Positions 57,043 through 64,000 of a DNA stretch of 64,000 bases are shown piece by piece (positions within the stretch are counted from its first letter, which is position 1; each line of letters starts with the position of its first letter). A program made the translations under genes and the position numbers. The notes below the pieces were generated by a model. That model was not told the DNA's origin, ran no database searches, and saw only the letters and a program-made list of their open reading frames with translations. The stretch comes from Candidatus Tisiphia endosymbiont of Nemotelus nigrinus (GTDB lineage: Bacteria > Pseudomonadota > Alphaproteobacteria > Rickettsiales > Rickettsiaceae), in NCBI RefSeq assembly GCF_964026475.1, contig NZ_OZ032151.1:1116001-1180000 (forward strand), written 5' to 3'.

Positions 57043-58116
57043 ATGAAAGTAAAACCAGTAATTATGGCTGGTGGTCTAGGAACAAGATTATGGCCATTAT
57101 CGCGGCAAATGCAACCTAAACAATTCATCAAAATATTTGAGAATTTTAGTTTAATCCAAAAAACCTTGATTACCAATAGAACTTTAGGTAAACCAACTCT
57201 AATAATTGCTAAGGATTATGAAGTAATAGCCCAAGAGCAACTTAGAGAGCTAGATATAGAAGCAGACTTAATAATAGAGCCTGTGGCTAAAAATACAGCG
57301 TCATGTGCAATTATATCAGCTATTCAAGCAAAGAATAATGGTTACGATACGATTATATTACTGCCTTCTGACCATTATATACACGATGTTGATAATTACT
57401 TAGATACTATTAATAAATCTTTGAATTATCTCACAAAATTTGGTATTTGTACTATTGGTATTAGACCTAGTTTTGCAAATAGTGAATATGGTTATATTAA
57501 AATAGACAAGTTATTAGCAGATGGAATTTACAAAACTGAGCAATTTGTTGAGAAACCTAATATTCAACAGGCACAAAATTATTTAGAAGAAAACGACAAA
57601 TATAAAAATGGCAAATATTTTTGGAATTCAGGAATTTTTATTTTTAATATAGATTTTATTCTAAAACAGGCTAAATTATGGCAAAGGAAACTTCTTAAAC
57701 AAGCATATGAAGCATATTATTCTGCAACTAAAAATTATAATAATATAACTCTTGCTTTAGAACCATACATCCATATTACGCCAATTTCTTTAGACTATGC
57801 TATAATTGAAAATATTAGTCAAATGATCATGATGGAAGCCAATTTTAGTTGGAATGATATTGGCAGTTGGTATTCTTTATGGCAAATGCAAAAGAAAGAT
57901 ATAACCAATAATTACTGTGAAGGTGATGTTATTAGCATTGATAGTACTAATTCATACATTAGCTCTAATAATAAGCTTACCGCTGTAATAGGAATTGATA
58001 ATATAATAATTATTAATACTAAAGATGCGTTATTAATCGCAAATAAGTCAGAAATCGGAAAAATAAAGCGGCTGGTGATAGAAATGACAGAAATTGGACG
58101 AAAAGAAATATTATGA
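57043..58116 (+). CDS. manC: Mannose-1-phosphate guanylyltransferase
   Basis: Makes GDP-mannose from mannose-1-phosphate and GTP. 357 residues, the monofunctional length (no C-terminal isomerase cupin). The nucleotide-binding signature MAGGLGTRLWPLSR is at residues 9-22, PKQF follows, then LPSDHYIHD, the FVEKP motif (about 168-172) and WNSGIFIF. Coupled to the Nudix gene by an ATGA overlap. In this window no mannose transferase or phosphomannomutase is seen, so the sugar's fate is unknown. Confidence 0.93.
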   Translation: MKVKPVIMAGGLGTRLWPLSRQMQPKQFIKIFENFSLIQKTLITNRTLGKPTLIIAKDYEVIAQEQLRELDIEADLIIEPVAKNTASCAIISAIQAKNNGYDTIILLPSDHYIHDVDNYLDTINKSLNYLTKFGICTIGIRPSFANSEYGYIKIDKLLADGIYKTEQFVEKPNIQQAQNYLEENDKYKNGKYFWNSGIFIFNIDFILKQAKLWQRKLLKQAYEAYYSATKNYNNITLALEPYIHITPISLDYAIIENISQMIMMEANFSWNDIGSWYSLWQMQKKDITNNYCEGDVISIDSTNSYISSNNKLTAVIGIDNIIIINTKDALLIANKSEIGKIKRLVIEMTEIGRKEIL

Positions 58117-58646
58117 ATTTGCGTGATAATATAAAAAATTATATCAGTAATTTTCAAGAAGAAAATGAATATAAAGAAAGGATGTTAGGTTTTTTAGATA
58201 ATTGTAAAAATCCGTTTAGTAGAGAAACAAAAGAAGGGCATTTTACCAGTTCAGGATTTTTACTTAATTCTAATAAAACAAAATTCTTATTGATGCATCA
58301 CCGTAAGTTAGGTAAATGGTTGCAGCCAGGAGGGCATTGTGATGGTAATAGTGACCTTTTAGCTGTGGCAATTAAAGAGGCTCAGGAAGAATCTGGAATT
58401 TTAGATATTGAACCAATTTCTAGGCAAATTTATGATATAGATGTTCATTTTATTCCCGGTAATACTAAAGAGCAGGAACATTATCATTATGATGTGAGAT
58501 TTTTGTTGAAAACCGTTTGCAACGACTGTTTTGTAAAAAATGCCGAATCACATGATTTAAGATGGATAGACTTTGCTTGTAATCATCAAGAGCTTATGCT
58601 GGATAATTCAGTGAAAAGGATGATAAAGAAATATATTCAAACCTAG
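58113..58646 (+). CDS. Nudix hydrolase
   Basis: 177 residues. The Nudix box runs GGHCDGNSDLLAVAIKEAQE then ESGI, matching the consensus at the glycine start and the terminal EAQEESGI, with Lys in place of the usual Arg. Preceded by strands typical of the fold (FLLNSNKTKFLLMHHRKLGK). Overlaps manC by four bases, so a role in housecleaning of sugar-nucleotides (for example GDP-mannose) is conceivable but not proven. Confidence 0.88.
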   Translation: MNLRDNIKNYISNFQEENEYKERMLGFLDNCKNPFSRETKEGHFTSSGFLLNSNKTKFLLMHHRKLGKWLQPGGHCDGNSDLLAVAIKEAQEESGILDIEPISRQIYDIDVHFIPGNTKEQEHYHYDVRFLLKTVCNDCFVKNAESHDLRWIDFACNHQELMLDNSVKRMIKKYIQT

Positions 58647-58706
58647 TCATGTATATACGGTAAAGGCAAAAATTTTCCTAACCAAAGCCCAAGTGAAGTA
58701 AATAAA

Positions 58707-59624
58707 ATGGATCAAACACAAATAGTAGATAATAAGAAATTAATTATAGACAGCACATTGGTGAGTAAATTGATCGCCAATCAATTTACTCAATGGAAAG
58801 ATTTGCCTGTGCAACCAGTTGCAGTTGGGGGGTGGGATAACCGAACATTTCACTTAGGTAAACAGATGCTTGTACGCATGCCAAGTGCAGCAAAGTATGC
58901 AATGAAGGTAGAAATAGAACAAAAGTGGTTGCCTAAATTAGCACCTTTGCTGCCTCTTTCAATTCCAGAGCCGTTGGCAATGGGAGAACCTGGTGAGGGT
59001 TACCCATGGCGATGGTCAATTTACCGCTGGATTGAGGGCGACACTGCTGCATCTTCACATATAGCTAATCAGTGTGACTTTGCAACCAGTCTCGCACAGT
59101 TTCTCATCGCTCTGCAACGTATCGATACGACGGATGGACCTTTGCCCGGATCGCATAATTTTTATCGTGGGGGGACGTTAATGACCTATGATGTTGAAAC
59201 ACGGCAAGCAATTGACATCCTGAAGGACAAGATTGAGGCTAGTGTTGCTATTGAGGTTTGGGAAGCGGCACTTGCAACCATCTGGCAGGGTTTACCGGTG
59301 TGGGTTCACGGTGACATCAGTGCAGGTAACCTGTTAGTGCAAGAAGGAAAGTTGAGTGCTGTCATTGATTTTGGAGGGTTGGGGATCGGTGATCCCGCTT
59401 GCGATCTAGCAATCGCTTGGAATATGTTTGGAAAAAAAAGCAGGGAAGTCTTTCGTGCAATGCTTTTGTTGGATGCCGATACCTGGACTCGCGGTCGTGC
59501 CTGGAGCTTGTGGAAAGCCTTGATAATCGTTGCTGGTTTTGAAGGAACAAACGCTGTTGAAGTTCCACAATCTTGGCGTGTTATTAATGAAGTCCTTATA
59601 GATTACAAGAATAAGTTAAATTAA
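58707..59624 (+). CDS. Aminoglycoside-phosphotransferase-fold kinase, likely acquired
   Basis: 305 residues of the APH/choline-kinase-like family. The catalytic loop WVHGDISAGNLLV (His-Gly-Asp ... Asn) and the metal-binding VIDFGGLGIGDPACDL are intact; the N-lobe has VRMPSAAKYAMKVEIEQKW. Members phosphorylate small molecules; the substrate cannot be inferred, and antibiotic resistance should not be assumed. The coding sequence is visibly richer in G+C (many CGC, CTG, GGC, ACC codons) than its neighbours, which points to recent transfer. One-base overlap with the next gene (TAATG). Confidence 0.9.
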   Translation: MDQTQIVDNKKLIIDSTLVSKLIANQFTQWKDLPVQPVAVGGWDNRTFHLGKQMLVRMPSAAKYAMKVEIEQKWLPKLAPLLPLSIPEPLAMGEPGEGYPWRWSIYRWIEGDTAASSHIANQCDFATSLAQFLIALQRIDTTDGPLPGSHNFYRGGTLMTYDVETRQAIDILKDKIEASVAIEVWEAALATIWQGLPVWVHGDISAGNLLVQEGKLSAVIDFGGLGIGDPACDLAIAWNMFGKKSREVFRAMLLLDADTWTRGRAWSLWKALIIVAGFEGTNAVEVPQSWRVINEVLIDYKNKLN

Positions 59625-59929
59625 TGGCAACAAAAAAGTTTTATAGAAATAAAGAAGATTTTCTTTGTGAAATGTGTAGTGAATTCATCCAAGGTAATGG
59701 TTATACTAATCATTGCCCAGTATGTTTCTACAGTAAGCATGTAGATGTTAAGCCTGGGGATAGGGCTTCCGGATGTAATGGACTAATGCAGCCAATTTCC
59801 TATAAAGTAGATGGTAAAAAAGGTTTGGTCTTAACCCACAAATGTCTTAAATGCCGGGAATATAAGAATAATAAACTTGCTGATACAGATAATGTAGAAA
59901 ATTTGTTAAATATTTTTAGTTATAGCTAA
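59624..59929 (+). CDS. RNHCP-domain zinc-binding protein
   Basis: 101 residues with the RNHCP family layout: FLCEMCSEFI, then TNHCPVCFYSKHVDVKPGDR, ASGCNGLMQPI and THKCLKCREYKNNKLADTDN. The three Cys pairs suggest zinc binding. Function unknown. Coupled to the kinase upstream; the two together look like an imported cassette, although this gene has the local AT-rich composition. Its stop codon lies inside the dispersed motif 59921-59944. Confidence 0.88.
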   Translation: MATKKFYRNKEDFLCEMCSEFIQGNGYTNHCPVCFYSKHVDVKPGDRASGCNGLMQPISYKVDGKKGLVLTHKCLKCREYKNNKLADTDNVENLLNIFSYS

Positions 59930-60275
59930 CCTGATTAGCATTTAGCCATAATAAATTGACGTCATTGTGATCTGATATACTCGAATGATTTGGAGAATTG
60001 GATTTGAAAATAAGGAACGAGTACACGCATCGTACATGGGGTACGTGAATATGCGAGTCCCTGATATTCTCAAAAACCAATTCTTCAAATCATTTGAGTA
60101 TATATTTACGTAATTTGTTAATCCATGAAACCCGGGCTATTTTTCCTATAACTTTTAAATGCCATGTGTAAAGTATACCGCATTATATAAAGTATAATAC
60201 AAAACTAAGATGACACTAAGTGTTTATTATATATTTCTTAACAAAAAGATGAATATTTTTATTTTTGATATATTC
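59930..60275. other. Intergenic between convergent genes, palindromic element
   Basis: Contains the short motif at 59921-59944 and the palindromic element 59977-60102. Nothing else recognised. Confidence 0.6.
59977..60102. repeat. Palindromic element (126 bp), intergenic copy 3 (reversed)
   Basis: TA-bounded (tatactc ... gagtata), reverse orientation relative to 8517 and 27051. It lies between the 3' ends of two convergent genes. Confidence 0.82.
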
Positions 60276-61118
60276 TTAAATTTTGTCTAGCAGATAGTCA
60301 ATTATTTTAAAGAGGAGTCGATCATGAGCAAGAGATAAGACAACTTCTATAGTAATCAATATTATAATAATCCACTCAAGTCTAGTGGAGTGTTTATAGT
60401 TTAAGTCGTTTGATAGAATATTGTATAGCTCATGGATCATGTTCAGTCGATGGTTAAGAATATTTTGACGAATTTGGATATCTTGGAACTCTGCAGTCAT
60501 TAAGTATAAAGGTTCGTAACTAGGGCGACGCCAGAAGAATTCAGGAGTATCTAGTATATCGCTGTGTAAATTAATCGAATATCGTTCGTTAAATAATATG
60601 CCAATTTGTTGGGATATTTCTTTTTTTGACAGAGATACACTACCAGTACTGGCTAATTCTTGTTGAATTGGAGTTGTTTTTACAATTAAATTACTTACCG
60701 ATTTTTCTAGCACACTAAGTTTAACTGACTGAGCTAAAGCATGGGAGATAGATAATTTTATGAAAGTTGATTTATCGGAGAGAATGATTTGATTTTTTTC
60801 TTCGTCGATAAATGTTTTATCGGTAATTTCATTGTAGTCAAAATAAATAAAGTCGGAAATTAGCTCATCATTTTGATTAGTTTTAAGAACTGCTATTTCT
60901 GCAAGGATCATTTTTTCTTGGCTTTCTTCAGCCCCCCATATAGTAACACAGCCGAAAGGGAAAAAGAAAACATCTATAGGGTTTGAATTTTCTCTTTGTT
61001 CTTTTTGAATATATAGTACATCATCGAAATGTTTAGGCTCAAGACCTATCTTATTGAGATTTATTACTAAATCGTTCATCTTATATTCAGAAGTTGTACA
61101 ATAGGAAGTGCATCTCAT
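60276..61118 (-). CDS. DUF155 / RMD1-family membrane protein
   Basis: 280 residues. Typical segments: IDVFFFPFGCVTIWGAEES (about 48-66), a variable middle, PEFFWRRPSYEPLYLMTAEF, and a C-terminal membrane helix (about 246-266). The family occurs in bacteria and eukaryotic mitochondria (yeast Rmd1, human RMND1, the latter supporting mitochondrial translation). Its bacterial role is unknown. Convergent with the RNHCP gene. Confidence 0.85.
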   Translation of the reverse strand: MRCTSYCTTSEYKMNDLVINLNKIGLEPKHFDDVLYIQKEQRENSNPIDVFFFPFGCVTIWGAEESQEKMILAEIAVLKTNQNDELISDFIYFDYNEITDKTFIDEEKNQIILSDKSTFIKLSISHALAQSVKLSVLEKSVSNLIVKTTPIQQELASTGSVSLSKKEISQQIGILFNERYSINLHSDILDTPEFFWRRPSYEPLYLMTAEFQDIQIRQNILNHRLNMIHELYNILSNDLNYKHSTRLEWIIIILITIEVVLSLAHDRLLFKIIDYLLDKI

Positions 61119-61212
61119 ATAATAAATAATTTATAGCAAACAATTGTTGCGTCAGTGTAGTATAGTAGTTATAAAAGCTGTAAAGTCAATTAAAATGTGG
61201 TAGTTAGTGGTT

Positions 61213-62145
61213 ATGTATGAAATATTAACAAATAGAGCAATCATTGAGGTTACAGGTAGTGATGCGATGAATTTTTTGCATAATTTGACAACTAATGATA
61301 TAAAAAATAGTGATTATTGTTACACTTATGCTCTAAATAATCAAGGAAGATATTTATTTGATTTTTTTGTATTGAAACTATCGGCAACAAGGTTTTTTAT
61401 TGATATAAATATTAATCAGTCTGATTTATTTAAAAATCACTTAGTGCAGTACAAGTTACGTGCTAAAATTGAAGTGAATGACCTAACTCACGGCTATCAG
61501 GTTATTTACTCAAAGCAACAATTGCAACTTAATAGCTACCAAGACCCCCGTTATAACCAGCTTGGTTTTCGTTCCATTGTTAATAAAGATGATTTTTTAA
61601 CAACCACCGAAATAAAAGGCTTATATCAGCATGATAAATATAATTTTGCCATAGTTGACGGCTATGATGATTTAATTGCCAGCAGATCTATTCCGATCGA
61701 ATATGGTGCTGAGGAGTTAAATGCTATAAGTTACACCAAGGGTTGTTATATTGGACAGGAAGTTATTTCTAGAACAAAATACCAAGGAGTTGTAAGAAAA
61801 AAAATATTTAAATTATACTCTCCTTCCCCTTCGAATTGGCTCCGTAAAACTGTGGGGGATTCGCGTGCTCACGTACTAGATGTACGCTCCGCTCACTCAC
61901 CCCTTGTTTTACGTTCCAATTCGAAGGGGAAGGAGAGTATATCTGCTACTACAGGCAGTTCAGATATAGCAAAAGATGATGAGATTATTGCCAATAATGT
62001 AAAAATTGGCGTAGTATGTTCAGCTTATCAAAATATGGCGATAGCTTTAATTAGGGTGGACGACGATTATTCATTACAAAATACAGTTGTTACTGTAAAA
62101 AACTTATCCGTTTCTTTGTGCGTTCCACCTTGGCGTTATAGTTAA
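61213..62145 (+). CDS. ygfZ: YgfZ/GcvT-domain folate-binding protein with palindromic insert
   Basis: Folate-dependent protein assisting Fe-S cluster enzymes. The signature KGCYIGQEVISRTKYQG is intact. I prefer the ATG at 61213 (MYEILTNRAI) over the GTG six bases earlier. A 42-codon palindromic element (61814-61941) follows directly on the VRKKIFKL strand in the C-terminal half and is read in frame as a basic Ser-rich peptide. The protein continues normally (DEIIANNVKIGVV), so the gene is probably functional, as known for palindromic inserts in rickettsial genes. Confidence 0.9.
   Translation: MYEILTNRAIIEVTGSDAMNFLHNLTTNDIKNSDYCYTYALNNQGRYLFDFFVLKLSATRFFIDININQSDLFKNHLVQYKLRAKIEVNDLTHGYQVIYSKQQLQLNSYQDPRYNQLGFRSIVNKDDFLTTTEIKGLYQHDKYNFAIVDGYDDLIASRSIPIEYGAEELNAISYTKGCYIGQEVISRTKYQGVVRKKIFKLYSPSPSNWLRKTVGDSRAHVLDVRSAHSPLVLRSNSKGKESISATTGSSDIAKDDEIIANNVKIGVVCSAYQNMAIALIRVDDDYSLQNTVVTVKNLSVSLCVPPWRYS
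61814..61941. repeat. Protein-coding palindromic element (RPE-like) inside ygfZ
   Basis: 128 bp, bounded by TA; arms tatactctccttccccttcg and complement, extended to gaattgg/ccaattc. Net insertion 126 bp (42 codons). End bases and centre (ctcacgtact, gtacgctccg) match the intergenic family at 8517, 27051 and 59977. Confidence 0.88.
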
Positions 62146-62309
62146 CTCTTCCCGATTTCCACAAGGAAGTGTAGAGAGATAGAAAGAGAAGATATTAAAG
62201 GTATGATAAAAACATTCCTTGGTTAGCTATACATACGTCTTGATTTGCAATAAAACTCTGATATTATGCAAAATGAAAAATTTAATTGTAATGCATAATT
62301 TACAGTTGC

Positions 62310-63275
62310 ATGACAATTAGCAATTTGGATAATCGTAGACTGATGAATGACATTTTCTCTAGTACATTACCTATTCTTTTGATTCCCTTGCTTGGTAGTA
62401 TTATCAAAAGAAAATGGCTGACTTCTGAAGAGTTTTGGAGAGGAATAGAAAAATTATCATATTTTTTTCTTTTTCCTGTTATGCTTTTCAATAATATATC
62501 TGTAGCTGATTTAAATGCATCTTCTATAATAAGACTGGTATTAGGATTAATCATCTCTTCTTCTATTATTGCTATTGCTTTAATCCTTTATCAGAAGAAA
62601 ACCAACTTTGACAAGATTCAGTTTACCTCAACTTTTCAGGGAGCGGTACGCTATAATAGTTATATCTTTTTTGGTGTTAGTAGTCCTCTTTTGGGGCAGG
62701 AGGGGCTTGCGATAGTATCGGTGATTTCATCTTATATGATCATTTTTACTAATATCATATCAGTAATGATTTTTGCACGTTATATCCCTGATAGTTCAGT
62801 AGCTAAGTCGCCTAAAGCTAGCTTTATATTAATGCTTAAATTGATACTACAAAACCCCTTGATTATCGCTAGTATCATTGGATTCCTTTTTAATTACTCT
62901 AATTTAGAATTACATCTTAGCATTAAGAAAACCTTATCTACCCTATCTGATTCTGCTTTAGCTATAGGTATGCTAAATGTTGGAGCAAGTCTTAAATTCT
63001 TCATGCGTGGTACGATTGTGTATAATGTATTATTTACTAGTTTTGTTAAGTTAGTGGCTTTTCCTATTGTTACAATAATTGTATTGTCACTAATGTCAAT
63101 CACTGGTACTGCTAAATCAGTTGGGGTTCTATATAGTTGTCTACCATGTGCCAGCACTGCTTATGTTTTATCACGTCAGCTTGGTGGGGATCCAGAATCT
63201 ATGGCATCAATTATTACCTTCACAACACTTTTTTCAATAGTGTCGTTGTCGGTTTTGATGTGGATGAATATCTAA
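62310..63275 (+). CDS. AEC-family transporter
   Basis: 321 residues with about ten membrane helices, of the auxin-efflux-carrier / BART superfamily. Recognisable: the N-terminal [20 protein letters not shown], a central charged loop, and the C-terminal [20 protein letters not shown] block typical of bacterial members. Bacterial relatives include malonate and malate permeases (MdcF/MleP), so a dicarboxylate role with the adjacent malic enzyme gene is plausible but unproven. Confidence 0.86.
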   Translation: MTISNLDNRRLMNDIFSSTLPILLIPLLGSIIKRKWLTSEEFWRGIEKLSYFFLFPVMLFNNISVADLNASSIIRLVLGLIISSSIIAIALILYQKKTNFDKIQFTSTFQGAVRYNSYIFFGVSSPLLGQEGLAIVSVISSYMIIFTNIISVMIFARYIPDSSVAKSPKASFILMLKLILQNPLIIASIIGFLFNYSNLELHLSIKKTLSTLSDSALAIGMLNVGASLKFFMRGTIVYNVLFTSFVKLVAFPIVTIIVLSLMSITGTAKSVGVLYSCLPCASTAYVLSRQLGGDPESMASIITFTTLFSIVSLSVLMWMNI

Positions 63276-63307
63276 CAGTATACGCAAGTAATCAAGGAGT
63301 AATATCT

Positions 63308-64000
63308 ATGAGTGAAATGAATAAAATGAATTATCTTAAAGCCTTAGAATATCATAGCCATGGTAAGCCAGGCAAGATTGCCATTGCTGCAACTAAGCCT
63401 TTGGATACTCAACAGGACTTGGCTTTGGCTTATACCCCAGGGGTAGCAGCACCATGTCTTGAGATTGCTAAAAATATAGATGATGTTTATAAATATACGG
63501 CTAGAGGTAACTTAGTTGCTGTAATAACTAACGGTACAGCCATTCTTGGGCTTGGTGATTTGGGGGCAGCTGCGTCAAAACCGGTAATGGAAGGCAAAGC
63601 TGTTTTATTCAAAAAATTTGCTGACATTGATTCTATTGATCTTGAAATAGATACTACTGATCCAGATGAGTTTGTTAATGCCGTAAAACATCTTGGCTAT
63701 AGTTTTGGCGGTATTAATTTAGAAGATATTAAATCTCCCGAATGTTTTATAATTGAGGAAAAATTAAAAAGCTGTATGCAGATACCGGTTTTTCATGATG
63801 ATCAGCATGGAACGGCTATTATTGCTGCGGCAGGTCTTATTAATGCGGCTTATATTACAAATCGTTCATTGGATAGTCTGAAAATAGTAGTAAGTGGGGC
63901 AGGGGCGGCAGCGATTGCCTGCATTGAATTACTAATTGCTCTTAGTGTCGACAAAAAAAATGTTATACTATGTGATAAAATGGGGGTTGTTTACAAAGGT
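63308..64000 (+). CDS. maeB: NADP-dependent malic enzyme, 5' part (cut by window end)
   Basis: Decarboxylates malate to pyruvate with NAD(P)H formation. 231 codons visible. The start is ATG 63308 after the ribosome-binding site aaggag. Features: [18 protein letters not shown] (with the catalytic Tyr), [20 protein letters not shown], the metal-binding [10 protein letters not shown] and the Rossmann glycine loop VVSGAGAAA. The C-terminal phosphotransacetylase-like domain of MaeB enzymes would lie outside. Supplies pyruvate from TCA intermediates in an organism without a full glycolytic route. Confidence 0.95.
   Translation, partial: MSEMNKMNYLKALEYHSHGKPGKIAIAATKPLDTQQDLALAYTPGVAAPCLEIAKNIDDVYKYTARGNLVAVITNGTAILGLGDLGAAASKPVMEGKAVLFKKFADIDSIDLEIDTTDPDEFVNAVKHLGYSFGGINLEDIKSPECFIIEEKLKSCMQIPVFHDDQHGTAIIAAAGLINAAYITNRSLDSLKIVVSGAGAAAIACIELLIALSVDKKNVILCDKMGVVYKG

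Noticed and set aside
58707..59624. Naming the kinase an aminoglycoside-resistance enzyme
   Set aside because: The APH fold covers many substrates; sequence alone does not support resistance.

Overview
The window is AT-rich alphaproteobacterial chromosome from a member of the Rickettsiaceae, most likely Rickettsia or a close sister lineage such as the Torix group ('Ca. Tisiphia'). The grounds are a Rickettsia-like but divergent citrate synthase, VirB8/VirB9 of an rvh-type type IV secretion system, a patatin phospholipase, a surface-antigen-like autotransporter, two Rpn-family nucleases, an ankyrin protein, the murC-murB-ddl-ftsQ-ftsA order, and palindromic elements inserted in frame inside coding genes. 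The genus call is inference from protein similarity alone.

Layout. 1-8.2 kb: RhlE-type helicase (cut by the window edge), cold-shock protein, secreted transglutaminase-like protein, gltA, a GltP-type carrier, cutA, queD. 9.2-13.8 kb: lptD, a SurA-like chaperone, rsmA and rpsD. 14.6-18.1 kb: ankyrin protein, an unknown protein and an IalB-like exported protein. 18.6-24.5 kb: rpoD-dnaG-polyprenol kinase (minus strand), then greA, rpmI-rplT. 24.5-30.5 kb: IS debris, a phosphoglucose isomerase damaged by mobile DNA, and sucC/sucD separated by an Rpn gene. 31-36 kb: three Mrp-type antiporter subunits and virB8-virB9. 36-42.4 kb: degraded transposases, patatin, sodB, a second Rpn gene, an IS3 remnant. 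42.5-47.8 kb: the cell-wall and division operon. 47.9-50.6 kb: a nested pile of IS1380, IS5, IS481 and a small TA-flanked element. 51-61 kb: an accessory region with the autotransporter, a Xre-type regulator, LicD, ManC, Nudix, an APH-fold kinase with contrasting base composition, an RNHCP protein and a DUF155 protein. 61.2-64 kb: ygfZ (with a palindromic insert), an AEC-type transporter and maeB (cut by the edge).

The most striking content is the density of small mobile DNA. A 164-bp TA-flanked inverted-repeat element occurs seven times, and excising one copy plus one TA restores a transposase reading frame exactly. Two other elements keep a related core but carry different terminal repeats, one of which matches an IS5-type IS remnant nearby. 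There are also 38-bp perfect hairpins with a constant centre and exchanged arms, about 126-bp palindromes, about 288-bp inverted-repeat elements and a further 98-bp element. Nearly all are bounded by TA. This suggests one TA-specific (IS5/IS427-like) machinery mobilising many families, possibly including the protein-coding palindromic inserts in pgi and ygfZ.

No tRNA, rRNA or CRISPR array was recognised. A structured, promoter-driven, possibly non-coding transcript sits at about 55.03-55.37 kb, ahead of the Xre-type regulator.
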